Below are positions 37,101-44,912 of a stretch of 46,233 nt of DNA, in pieces. Under the pieces are notes generated by a model. The model saw only the letters and a list, made by a program, of their open reading frames with translations. It made no database searches and was not told the DNA's origin. The number at the start of each line of letters is the position of its first letter. The first letter of the stretch is position 1. A program made the position numbers and the translations under genes. The DNA lies in NCBI GenBank assembly GCA_903831935.1, contig CAIKZP010000044.1:1-46233 (forward strand), read 5' to 3'. The DNA is from an uncultured Bacteroidota bacterium (lineage in GTDB: Bacteria; Bacteroidota; Bacteroidia; Chitinophagales; Chitinophagaceae).

Positions 37101-38473
37101 ATGATTTGACCAAAAACGGCACTATTCATCATTTTACTAGATGATTGTTTCACTTCTTTGTCCATTTCCTTTTGGTCTAGTTTGTTGATATTTACAAAAT
37201 GTTTGCTGTGTCCTAGTCGATGCATTACTGCTTCCACTATAATTACAGCTCCATCAACAATTAGTCCAAAATCTAGTGCACCTAAACTCATTAAATTTCC
37301 ACTTACCCCAAATAAGTTCATCATTATTACTGCAAATAACATTGCTAATGGAATAACTGATGCTACTAGAATTCCAGCTCTGAAGTTTCCAAGGAAAACA
37401 ACCAAAACAAACACAACAATAAGTGCGCCTTCTAATAAATTCTTTTCAACTGTTCCAATGGCATTGTTAACCATTTTTGTACGATCTAAAAATGGTTCGA
37501 TTACTACACCTTCTGGCATGCTTTTTTGAATCTGCGCTATTCTTTCTTTTACATTTTTAATAACCTCACTACTATTAGCGCCTTTTAGCATCATTACTAC
37601 AGCGCCAGCTACTTCGCCTTGGTCGTTAAAGCACATGGCACCATAACGTGTAGCATTCCCAATTTTAATATCAGCAACATCTCTAATAAATAATGGGGTG
37701 CCATTGTTTATATGTTTGATAGCAATATTGTTAATGTCTTCAATACTTCCAATCAACCCTTCTGTTCTAATATATAATACTGTAGGGCCTTCTTCAATAT
37801 AAGCACCCCCTGTATTTTGATTATTGCTTTCTAATGCTTTAAAAACATCTGCAATTGTGATATTGTGAGACAGTAATTTATTAGGATCAACCTCAATGGA
37901 GTACTGTTTTAATTTCCCTCCAAAACTGCTTACTTCTGCTACTCCCTTTACTCCTAATAATTGTCTGCGTACAATCCAGTCTTGAATAGTGCGCAAATCG
38001 GTTTCATTGTATTTTTTTTCATACCCTTCTTTAGGTCGAACAACGTATTGATAAATTTCTCCAAGTCCTGTACTCACGGGTCCTAGTTCAGGAGTGCCTA
38101 TCCCTGAAGGAATGATTGACTGTACTTTTTGTAAGCGTTCTGCTACTTGCTGTCTTGCCCAATAAACATCAGTTGCATCATCAAAAACAATAGTAACTAA
38201 GGATAAACCAAACCTTGAAAAACTTCTAATTTCTTTGAGTCCTGAAATATTATTATTTGCTTGTTCTATTGGGAACGTAATTAATCGTTCAATATCTGTT
38301 GCACCAAATGATGGAGCAAGTGTAATAACTTGAACCTGATTATTTGTAATATCTGGAACTGCGTCAATTGGCAGTTTGGTAAACTGGTAACTTCCGTATC
38401 CTATTAGGGCTATAATAAAAAGCCCAACAACGAGTTTGTTCTTTATTGCAAACCCAATTATTGCGTTCAGCAT
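34115..38473 (-). CDS. CzcA/CusA-type heavy-metal RND pump fused to a TolC-like outer-membrane factor
   Basis: The 1452-residue chain joins two parts of a tripartite pump. Residues 1 to about 1037 form a full RND transporter with 12 helices. The proton-relay helix 4 reads DFGLIVDGAVIIVE at 401-414 (D401, D407, E414), the signature of the CzcA (Zn/Co/Cd, HME1) branch rather than the Cu/Ag branch. Residues 1047-1067 form an extra hydrophobic segment ending TTISISQ that looks like an internal signal peptide. Residues about 1068-1452 are an outer-membrane efflux protein with two TolC-type coiled-coil halves (LNAAIDSAVQNNSQIKNEQL, then ISRKIAESNYSVAVQNMQTQ). Such fusions occur in Bacteroidota. With the downstream adaptor they make a complete export system. 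Metal choice is inferred from the motif only. Confidence 0.93.
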   Translation of the reverse strand: MLNAIIGFAIKNKLVVGLFIIALIGYGSYQFTKLPIDAVPDITNNQVQVITLAPSFGATDIERLITFPIEQANNNISGLKEIRSFSRFGLSLVTIVFDDATDVYWARQQVAERLQKVQSIIPSGIGTPELGPVSTGLGEIYQYVVRPKEGYEKKYNETDLRTIQDWIVRRQLLGVKGVAEVSSFGGKLKQYSIEVDPNKLLSHNITIADVFKALESNNQNTGGAYIEEGPTVLYIRTEGLIGSIEDINNIAIKHINNGTPLFIRDVADIKIGNATRYGAMCFNDQGEVAGAVVMMLKGANSSEVIKNVKERIAQIQKSMPEGVVIEPFLDRTKMVNNAIGTVEKNLLEGALIVVFVLVVFLGNFRAGILVASVIPLAMLFAVIMMNLFGVSGNLMSLGALDFGLIVDGAVIIVEAVMHRLGHSKHFVNINKLDQKEMDKEVKQSSSKMMNSAVFGQIIILVVYLPIFTLQGIEGKMFKPMAQTVAFALLGAFILSLTYIPMMSAVFLSKKIKHQPNFADKIMGKIERVYQTSLNFIIGFPKTVLITVFGFFVIAVYTLTTLGAEFIPALEEGDFAVDTRVLTGSNLNTTITNTQKAAHILKTQFPEVEKIVTKIGSGEVPTDPMPMDASDMMVILKPKAEWTSAKTFNELSEKMGAALTTVPGVTAGFQFPVQMRFNELMTGARQDVVCKIFGEDLDTLANYAKKLGAIINTVDGAKNLYVEQVAGMPQIIINYNRNTIAQYNLNIADINKIVNTAFAGQTTGMLFEGEKRFDIVVRLNNDQKKDLVDVQNLLIPTPQGTQIPLSQLAEVQIKDGPNQIQREDAKRRIVVGFNVRGRDVQSIVNELQLKVDKQLKFPPGYYTTYGGAFENLNAAKSRLLVAVPVSLLLIFLLLYFAFNSIKQGLLIYSAIPLSAIGGILFLALRGMPFSISAGVGFIALFGVAVLNGIVLIAEFNELKTEGIKDVRRIVLMGTKVRLRPVLMTAFVASLGFFPMAISNGAGAEVQRPLATVVIGGLLIATFLTLYVLPILYMTFEKTVPKTKRHNKQIVITGLIVIFLSTTTISISQVPISLNAAIDSAVQNNSQIKNEQLKSSYQSLLVGSSRTFAPTNFILETGQINSTYNDSKISVLQNFSFPTVYAKQKQFLQEEWKSSVLSVSLKEVQIKKDLTNIFYAIIYLDQKKKLLTYSDSLYSVFYKKAILRLEKGESNILEKISSETQLGQIKMQLNQLNKDLDVLLLQFQLILNTQVTYYPKYNNVKLTLIGNSDTSLLNNHASLQIIKHQQELANASIEIEKAKLLPDLSIGYNNTSIKGMGADNQLYGSGSRFGAVQLGVGIPIFTKAQKTKIEGAVISRKIAESNYSVAVQNMQTQYQIVYTQYLKQLQSIDYYESKALKNAEIISTTANIQLANGGINYLEWVQLINQSTSVKNDYIDAVKVLNELILQLNYFTNK

Positions 38474-38528
38474 AATTGTTTTTCTTTAGTATTAATAAAT
38501 TATTCGCTAATGTATGAATCCATTAGCT

Positions 38529-38554
38529 GTAAGACGCAAATTATTGCATCTTAC
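38529..38554 (-). other. Intercistronic hairpin between the small exported protein and the RND gene
   Basis: Arms of 11 bases (38529-38539 and 38544-38554) pair on the minus-strand transcript with one U-G wobble around a four-base loop. It lies 22 bases beyond the stop of the small gene, before the pump gene. No U-run follows on the minus strand, so it looks more like a processing or stability hairpin than a terminator. Confidence 0.4.
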
Positions 38555-38576
38555 TTGTCTGTTTTTTAGGTAAATA

Positions 38577-38963
38577 CTAACAGAATTTCGGTGGCTGCCA
38601 AATTTTTGAAAGAAAAGAAGAAAAAGTATCGTTATTCTGTAAGAGAATTTGCTTTTTTTCAAGAATTAGTAATGGATGTAAAATTGTAAAATGTAATGAA
38701 GAAAGGGCAATTCCCGTAGCAAAATTAGAACATGAGTCACTGCTGGTTTTAAAAGGGAGTTGCATGTCTTTTTTATAATCCTGGTCTTTTGGGCTGCCGT
38801 GTAAATAATGAATTGCTAAAAAATGAACGAAACTTATTTGATTGTCTTCTAATTGGTGTTCAGAAAAATGTTCAAAAACAGCAGGTAATTTAAGCAATTG
38901 TTTAACTTCTGTTGCTGAAAACAGGTAAATAAGTAAAAATAGTATTGCAATTGCTTTTTTCAA
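38577..38963 (-). CDS. Small His-rich exported protein of the metal-efflux operon
   Basis: The 128-residue protein has an N-terminal hydrophobic segment (2-17) that is a signal peptide or anchor. The rest contains clustered histidines (H32, H36, H47, H52, H55, H91, H96) and two cysteines (C78 and the C-terminal C128), a composition suited to metal binding. It ends KIWQPPKFC. A protein of similar size and ending is, to my knowledge, common at the head of Bacteroidota metal-efflux operons, but its function is not established. The start at 38963 is TTG; no ATG is available in frame. It is the first gene of the operon, 103 bases ahead of the RND gene. Confidence 0.72.
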   Translation of the reverse strand: MKKAIAILFLLIYLFSATEVKQLLKLPAVFEHFSEHQLEDNQISFVHFLAIHYLHGSPKDQDYKKDMQLPFKTSSDSCSNFATGIALSSLHFTILHPLLILEKKQILLQNNDTFSSFLSKIWQPPKFC

Positions 38964-39005
38964 TATGCAAATATAATCATCTTTAGATTGGGGGGATTAT
39001 TATAA

Positions 39006-39033
39006 AAAGGCTGACAAATTTATGTAAGCCTTT
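39006..39033 (-). promoter_or_regulatory. Inverted repeat enclosing a -7-like box upstream of the metal-efflux operon
   Basis: Perfect arms AAAGGCT (39006-39012) and AGCCTTT (39027-39033) are separated by 14 bases. Between them, at 39015-39022, the minus strand reads TAAATTTG, an exact match to TAnnTTTG, about 52 bases before the TTG start at 38963. A dyad straddling a promoter box is what a metal-responsive repressor or MerR-type site would look like. A second exact -7 match (38968-38975) lies too close to the start to be used normally. Confidence 0.4.
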
Positions 39034-39158
39034 AAAATAGTGTTAACAATTCAATATTTCATTATTATTTCTTAAAAATCATTGATATTCAATTGTTTAG
39101 TTTCGTATATTGCTTTTCATCCCCTTTCTATCGAATAACAATAAACCTTGGTTTTTAA

Positions 39159-41690
39159 ATGATTTCAGTTGGTAGGCATTATGTTTTTTTAAGCTGTGTA
39201 GTATTTATTTGTGCTGCATTGTTTCAGGATATTAATGCGCAAAATATTAGTGGTAAGGTTTTAAATGCCTTTACAAAAGAACCCATTTCTTTTGCTAGTG
39301 TTTATTGGAAAAAAGCAAACCAAGGCGGCATTACAGATTCTGTTGGTGGATTTAAAATTAAACTTTCTAACTGGCCAAAAGATACTTTAGTAGTTAGTTA
39401 TGTAGGATACGATAATTTGTTTCATTCTTTTAATAAGCTGCATGCCGATTCATCTTTAGTTCTTTATATGAAAGACGTAAAGATGAATGATGTGATTGTA
39501 GTGAAATCGAAATTCAGTAAAGGCTTAAGATGGTGGAAGCAAATTGTAGCAAATAAAAAAAACAACAATCCTTATCGATTTAATAATTATAGTTATGAGT
39601 TGTATAATAAATTAGAATTAGACATCACTAATATTAGTAAATCTAGTTTTGAAAAAAGAAAGGTTTTAAAGCCTTTTGATTTTATTTTAAACAATATAGA
39701 TAGTGCATCAGATGTGCAGCCATTTTTACCCGTGTATGTTACAGAAGCACTAAGTAATTATTATTATAGTAAAAATCCGTATAAAATAAGAGAAGAAATT
39801 AAAGCGGCCCAAACAAGCGGTATAAAGAATGAAACCGTATTACAGTTTGTGGGAGGTGTTTCTCAAAAAATAAATTGCTATGAAAATTATCTGCAACTTT
39901 TTGGGAAAGAGTTTATAAGTCCATTGAGTGATTTTGGCGATAAATTTTATAATTACAAAGGAGCAGATACACAAATCATCCACCAACAAAAATATTTCCA
40001 TTTATTTTTTACACCCAAAAAAGAAGGCACCAATACTTTTACAGGTGATTGTTGGATTCAAAATAATACATGGGCAATTTATAAAATCAATTTAACCGCT
40101 TCGGTATCTGCTAATATCAATTTTGTTCATCGATTATCTGTTGTTCAAGAGTTTGCCCAAAATGTAGACAGTAGTTGGGTTTTTTCAAAAGACAAATTTG
40201 TTGTGGATATATCTCCGTTCAAAAAAGGAAAATTTAGTTTTATTGGTAGAAAAACAGCTACCTATAAAAATGTTCAAATTGAGCAGGCTGCAACTGAAAA
40301 TATATTGGCAAAGAATATAAAAAGAGAAGAAGTTATTGTACAAGATAGTGCAAAAAGTCAAAATCATTTATATTGGAATGATGTAAGGCACGAACCTTTG
40401 AGTTCCAATGAACACAAGGTTTATCAGATGATTGATACTTTAAAGCAGATGCCTATTTTTAAAAAATATACTAGTAGACTAGCGTTTGTTTTAGATGGGC
40501 ATAAAAAAATTGGGGCAATTGAAATTGGGCCATGGTATAAATGGGTTAGTAGCAACCAACAAGAAGATTTAAGGTTAAGATTTGATTTGGGTACAACAGA
40601 AAAATTCAGCAATGTTCTCAGACTTACTGGTTATGCTGCTTATGGCACTGGTGATGGAAGGTGGAAAGGAAAATTCGGATTCAATTATCAATTTAATAAG
40701 CGCAAGCACTGGGCAATAGGGGCTAGTTATACCGATGATTTAGACAATGGAAGGATTCGATTTGTAGACGATGAAAATATTACGGTAGACAATATGTTCA
40801 ACCGCATTTTAAGACGCAAAGGAATTGTTCAAAAATTTCTTGGCTTAAAAGAATTCAAATCATCCATTTCTAAAACTTGGGAAAATAATATTTCAGCAGA
40901 TCTAGTATTTAAAAATACCAATTACGAAACCTTTCATCCATTACCTAGTAGGAGAACTTTCTCTTATAGTAATGACCAAATTATTAATTCAGAATTAGCA
41001 CTAAAAATTCGGTTTGCGCCAGGTGAAAAACAAATAATAGGCGCTAGAAGAACTGTAAAATTAAAGTCTCAATTACCAATACTGGAACTAGATTTTGGAA
41101 TGGGATTGCCAGGCGTTTTAAAAAGTGAATACAAGTATCAAAAAATTTCAACAATTCTTACACACAACTTTAAGGTAAATCGTTGGGGGCAAATTAACTA
41201 TGCCGTTTATGGGGGTAAGGTTTATGGAAATGAAATTCCATTTATGTTATTGGAAATTCATCCGGGTAATGAAATTTATTATTACAATAAGCAGAGTTTT
41301 AACTTAATGAACCGGTTCGAGTATATTAGTGATACCTATGCTGGGCTTAATATTGAGCACAATTTCGAGAAAAAGTTATTGAATGTAATTCCAGCATTAA
41401 GAAAAACAAATATGCGCCAGTTTTGGAATATTAAAACTGTTTGGGGCGACATAAATACGTCAAACCGTTCGTTTAATAGATCTGAATTTAGTTTCTATTA
41501 TTTAAAACGCTTACGTAGTCAATTTTATACTGAATTGGGTACTGGAGTAGACAATATTTTTAAGTTCTTTAGGATTGATTTGGTTTGGAGAATGGCGCCA
41601 AAGTCAATGGTTCAGTCGCCTACAAATCCTACACCAATTACACCAGCAGAAAAGTTTGCTGTTTTTGGTAGTTTTCATTTTCAGTTTTAA
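39159..41690 (+). CDS. DUF5686 outer-membrane protein with carboxypeptidase-regulatory-like domain
   Basis: The 843-residue protein has a signal peptide (about 1-28, ending DINAQ). A CarboxypepD_reg-like beta sandwich follows at about 29-105 (NISGKVLNAFTKEPISFASV and LVVSYVGYDN), the module also found at the start of TonB-dependent receptors. The remainder is the DUF5686 region, including WKQIVANKKNNNPYRFNNYSYE (part shown as NNPYRFNNYSYELYNKLELD) and a C-terminal beta barrel that ends in FAVFGSFHFQF with a terminal aromatic residue. No TonB box or plug is evident. The family is widespread in Bacteroidota and uncharacterised. It diverges from the metal-efflux operon and converges with the ATP-grasp gene, six bases away. 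Confidence 0.9.
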   Translation: MISVGRHYVFLSCVVFICAALFQDINAQNISGKVLNAFTKEPISFASVYWKKANQGGITDSVGGFKIKLSNWPKDTLVVSYVGYDNLFHSFNKLHADSSLVLYMKDVKMNDVIVVKSKFSKGLRWWKQIVANKKNNNPYRFNNYSYELYNKLELDITNISKSSFEKRKVLKPFDFILNNIDSASDVQPFLPVYVTEALSNYYYSKNPYKIREEIKAAQTSGIKNETVLQFVGGVSQKINCYENYLQLFGKEFISPLSDFGDKFYNYKGADTQIIHQQKYFHLFFTPKKEGTNTFTGDCWIQNNTWAIYKINLTASVSANINFVHRLSVVQEFAQNVDSSWVFSKDKFVVDISPFKKGKFSFIGRKTATYKNVQIEQAATENILAKNIKREEVIVQDSAKSQNHLYWNDVRHEPLSSNEHKVYQMIDTLKQMPIFKKYTSRLAFVLDGHKKIGAIEIGPWYKWVSSNQQEDLRLRFDLGTTEKFSNVLRLTGYAAYGTGDGRWKGKFGFNYQFNKRKHWAIGASYTDDLDNGRIRFVDDENITVDNMFNRILRRKGIVQKFLGLKEFKSSISKTWENNISADLVFKNTNYETFHPLPSRRTFSYSNDQIINSELALKIRFAPGEKQIIGARRTVKLKSQLPILELDFGMGLPGVLKSEYKYQKISTILTHNFKVNRWGQINYAVYGGKVYGNEIPFMLLEIHPGNEIYYYNKQSFNLMNRFEYISDTYAGLNIEHNFEKKLLNVIPALRKTNMRQFWNIKTVWGDINTSNRSFNRSEFSFYYLKRLRSQFYTELGTGVDNIFKFFRIDLVWRMAPKSMVQSPTNPTPITPAEKFAVFGSFHFQF

Positions 41691-41696
41691 CAGTGC

Positions 41697-42893
41697 TTAT
41701 TTTTCAAAATAGGCCAAACTTCCACCCACCCACTCTTTGTTTTGATTATAGTTTACGCCAATCATTTGCCCCTTGCTTAAACGGGTTAAATTACTAGTAG
41801 CAATAGGTCTTGCATCTCCGTCCTTCCAAAAATAAAATATCCTAATTTCTGCTTTTGCAGCAGTATCGGGTGTTTGAATGATGTTAGCGTAGGTTACTTT
41901 TTTTTGTAGGATCCAGTTTTCAGGATCCTTTATTTTTTCAATAGTTGATAAAGTGATATCAATTACAACACCTTGCCCAGCAAATGAAAACAATGGCTTT
42001 AATACATAGTTGTGCAAATCTGTTGGAATTGGGTTGCAATCATTTAAGAATATTGCTTCTGGCACATTTGGGTGTTTTAAAAACGGCAACAAGTATTTAC
42101 TAATTCTATAAAACCAATTAGGATGCGGCACCCATTCTACATTAAGTTCTTCGAACAATATTTTCCCTTTTTCTTGAATTGCAGGTGTCTGTTGTTGGAG
42201 GTCATTAAATATTAATCGATTATAAATTCGTTTTATAGGTATTTTTTTGCCCGATCTTTCATAATACAAATTCTTTCCTTCTTTAATTAGTTCTGTTATA
42301 CAAACTACAGGTATTCCAATAATGTCTGAAGTGCAATAAAAATCAATTCTAGTTTTTTGTTGGTGTGGCAACACTTCTAATAGTACCACGTTTTCTGCTG
42401 GATGGTTTGCTAATACAATTTCTCTTAATAGTGTAACATAAGAATTTTCATCAAATCCATTTAAAAAACAAGAATAGTTATCTGGAATTTCAAAATGATT
42501 TTGAATGGCTTGATTGTGTATTAACTCGTATCCAAATAGGCTGGGAAAGCCTTGCAGTTCAATTAACTGAGGGGTTAAATTGCCTAATTCATTTTCGCAT
42601 ATACCGAAATCAAAAATTAAAAATTGCGGATGATTATTTTCATTCGGTATTTTTTCTGACAATGGAATGGCAGCTTCGCTTAGTTGTTTAAAATCTGTGG
42701 AAACGATTGTATCTACTATGCTTTCGCAAGTTTCAAGTATTTTATCTTTAAATGCTTTATCAACAAAAATGGGCGTTTCTGCAACCCTAAAATCTAATGC
42801 ATTAAGATATTTACTTTCAATATCCAATAAAAAACTTTCATAAGCCTTTTTAGAAAATGCTAGGTTAAAAGCGTTGCGCAAAAAAGGTACCAT
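41697..42893 (-). CDS. ATP-grasp-like ligase of unknown substrate
   Basis: I do not know a named family. The 398-residue protein has an ATP-grasp look in its second half: YVLKPLFSFAGQGVVIDI at 296-312, where K299 and G306/G308 match the ATP-binding lysine and glycine loop, then WILQKKV at 327-333, and AEIRIFYFWKDG at 348-359 followed by NLTRLSKGQ, where E349, R351, N368 and R371 could bind Mg-ATP. The order resembles circularly permuted or glutathionylspermidine-synthetase-like ATP-grasps. The first half contains PQLIELQGFPSLFGYELI at 108-125. It is the last gene of a leftward operon, 32 bases after the glutamine amidotransferase, suggesting a glutamine-dependent amide or peptide ligase. Confidence 0.65.
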   Translation of the reverse strand: MVPFLRNAFNLAFSKKAYESFLLDIESKYLNALDFRVAETPIFVDKAFKDKILETCESIVDTIVSTDFKQLSEAAIPLSEKIPNENNHPQFLIFDFGICENELGNLTPQLIELQGFPSLFGYELIHNQAIQNHFEIPDNYSCFLNGFDENSYVTLLREIVLANHPAENVVLLEVLPHQQKTRIDFYCTSDIIGIPVVCITELIKEGKNLYYERSGKKIPIKRIYNRLIFNDLQQQTPAIQEKGKILFEELNVEWVPHPNWFYRISKYLLPFLKHPNVPEAIFLNDCNPIPTDLHNYVLKPLFSFAGQGVVIDITLSTIEKIKDPENWILQKKVTYANIIQTPDTAAKAEIRIFYFWKDGDARPIATSNLTRLSKGQMIGVNYNQNKEWVGGSLAYFEK

Positions 42894-42925
42894 AATGCCT
42901 AAATTTTAAATTGACTAAGCCGCAT

Positions 42926-43768
42926 TTATGCTACTGATATTAAATTCCCCAAAGCTAAATTTAAAAAATTGGGAAGAATACTATTGTAGGTTAAATTTAT
43001 TTTTTCTGGGTCTTGTAATTGTTCCAACATGCTTTTCCATTTTTCTTCTCCGTGGTTTTCTATAACTGTTTTTTTTCGGTCGGCTTGTTGTAAATACAAA
43101 CTCATTCCTAGTGGATCGGCTTCGGGATGAAATTGTGCACCAATAAAATATTCGTTGAATCGAATGCTCATAATAGCTCTTTCATAGGCTACATGTGGTC
43201 GATCTTTTTCAATGGCTAATACCTGTCCTCCAATTTCATTTAGTTTTGTATAATTGGGCTCAATCACTTGGTAGTTGCGGCTATCCACAGCATAGAAAGG
43301 ATCGTTTAGTCCTTCAAATACTTTTTCATTAATACCTTCTTCTAAACAATGAACTGGAAAGACCCCAAAAGCAGTTGATTTACGAATGCATACATTTCCT
43401 ACTTGGTAGTGCCGGCAAGCAATTTGAAAACTATGGCAAATAAAAAACACATGTTTTTTATTTGTGTTTTGCTCATTGTTATTCCAGGCTTCTATTTGTT
43501 GTAACCAATGGATATAGGCATTGTCCCAATCTTGTCCTTCAGATTCTAGTGGCGAACCTGGTCCGCCACTAGAAATATATACATCATATGAATTATCTGG
43601 GATGGCCATTTTTTGACGCAAATCAAAAGTATGGTAGGTATAAGGTGTTTCGTTTTCTATGGCCCATTTTGCTACAATTTCTTGTATACAACGCATGCCT
43701 TGGTTTTGAAATCCTTCGTACAAATCAATTACAGCTATTCTAATATTTCTTTTTTCCGTTAAACCCAT
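42926..43768 (-). CDS. Class I glutamine amidotransferase-like protein
   Basis: The 280-residue protein has the class I (GMP-synthase-like) glutaminase fold. SSGGPGSPL at 66-74 forms the oxyanion strand, C111 sits in HVFFICHSFQIAC as nucleophile, and H214 with E216 in GAQFHPEAD complete the triad. The nucleophile elbow is FICHSFQ instead of the usual GxCxGxQ. A C-terminal extension of about 60 residues (220-280) follows the fold. No synthetase domain is attached, so ammonia must go to a partner; the adjacent ATP-grasp-like protein is the obvious candidate. It lies 20 bases after the M42 gene and 32 before the ATP-grasp gene. Confidence 0.85.
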   Translation of the reverse strand: MGLTEKRNIRIAVIDLYEGFQNQGMRCIQEIVAKWAIENETPYTYHTFDLRQKMAIPDNSYDVYISSGGPGSPLESEGQDWDNAYIHWLQQIEAWNNNEQNTNKKHVFFICHSFQIACRHYQVGNVCIRKSTAFGVFPVHCLEEGINEKVFEGLNDPFYAVDSRNYQVIEPNYTKLNEIGGQVLAIEKDRPHVAYERAIMSIRFNEYFIGAQFHPEADPLGMSLYLQQADRKKTVIENHGEEKWKSMLEQLQDPEKINLTYNSILPNFLNLALGNLISVA

Positions 43769-43788
43769 TAGTTTAAAAATCCATTTGG

Positions 43789-44907
43789 TTATAAATAACT
43801 CAAATTGGTTTTAGGGGTAAGCGTTAATAATGTTTCGTACATTAATTTAATGGTGTCTTCAATATCTTTTTTGTGTAACATTTCTACTGTAGTATGCATA
43901 TAGCGCAGTGGAATAGATATTAATACAGAAGGACATCCATCATTAGCATAAGCAAAACTATCAGTGTCTGTACCAGTTGATCTGCTAAGTGTGCGTAATT
44001 GCACAGGAATATTTTTCTTTTCTGCTACGTCTTGAACGAGTTGTAATAATTTGTTATGAATAGCAGGAGCATAAGCTAGTGAAGGGCCTTTGCCACATTG
44101 AATATCGCCTTCAATAATTTTACTAATCATTGGAGTACTTGTATCGTGTGTAACGTCTGTAATGATTGCTACATCTGGTTTTAATCGGCGTGCAATCATT
44201 TCAGCGCCACGTAATCCAATTTCTTCTTGCACAGCATTTACAATGTATAATCCAAAAGGCAATGTTTTATTGTGTTCTTTTAATAAACGCGCAACTTCTG
44301 CAATCATAAATCCTCCAACACGATTGTCAAATGCACGACCAATTAAAAAATCATTCGCTAATTCATCGTATCCATCTGTGTAAGTTACTACTGCACCAAT
44401 ATGCACACCAAGTGCTTCTGCTTCTTTTTTAGAACGTGCGCCACAATCCAAAGAAAGGTTCTCCACTTTAGGTTGTGGTTCTTTGTTTTCGTTATTACTC
44501 ATTCTGGTATGAATAGCAGGCCATCCAAATACCGCTTTAACGGGTCCTTTTTTTCCGTGGATGGCAACACGCATTGACGGTGCAATTTGATGGTCTACAC
44601 CTCCATTCCTTTTTAAATAAATTAAACCTTGGTCATTTATATAATTAACAAACCAACTGATTTCATCGGCATGTGCTTCTATAACTACTTTAAATTTAGC
44701 AGTAGGATTAATCACACCAACTGCAGTACCATAAGGATCGGTAATAAAACTATCTACATAAGGTTTTATATATTCCATCCATAATTTCTGTCCGCCAGAT
44801 TCAAAACCTACTGGCGAAGGCGTATTAATATAGTTTTTTAGAAAGTCCATTGACTTTCCTGCTAAAATTGATTTGCTCTCTTTTTTGTCTTTTTTTGTCT
44901 TTGCCAT
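43789..44907 (-). CDS. M42 family metallo-aminopeptidase
   Basis: M42 enzymes (glutamyl aminopeptidase/TET type) are dizinc, self-compartmentalising cytoplasmic aminopeptidases. The 372-residue protein shows the metal and catalytic positions in order: H79 and D81 in IEAHADEISW, the bridging D194 in GRAFDNRVGG, catalytic E228 and metal-binding E229 in AVQEEIGLRGAEM, D251 in IITDVTHDT, and a final histidine in LRYMHTTVEM. No signal peptide is present; the N-terminus is lysine-rich (MAKTKKDKKESK). Substrate preference cannot be read from sequence. It sits five bases after the UbiA-like gene and 20 before the amidotransferase. Confidence 0.94.
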   Translation of the reverse strand: MAKTKKDKKESKSILAGKSMDFLKNYINTPSPVGFESGGQKLWMEYIKPYVDSFITDPYGTAVGVINPTAKFKVVIEAHADEISWFVNYINDQGLIYLKRNGGVDHQIAPSMRVAIHGKKGPVKAVFGWPAIHTRMSNNENKEPQPKVENLSLDCGARSKKEAEALGVHIGAVVTYTDGYDELANDFLIGRAFDNRVGGFMIAEVARLLKEHNKTLPFGLYIVNAVQEEIGLRGAEMIARRLKPDVAIITDVTHDTSTPMISKIIEGDIQCGKGPSLAYAPAIHNKLLQLVQDVAEKKNIPVQLRTLSRSTGTDTDSFAYANDGCPSVLISIPLRYMHTTVEMLHKKDIEDTIKLMYETLLTLTPKTNLSYL

Positions 44908-44912
44908 TGTAT

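Noticed and set aside
35280..37529. Several open frames of 120-160 codons on the + strand opposite the RND-TolC gene
   Set aside because: They are shadows of the pump gene, with low-complexity Thr/Ile/Asn-rich translations and no motifs.
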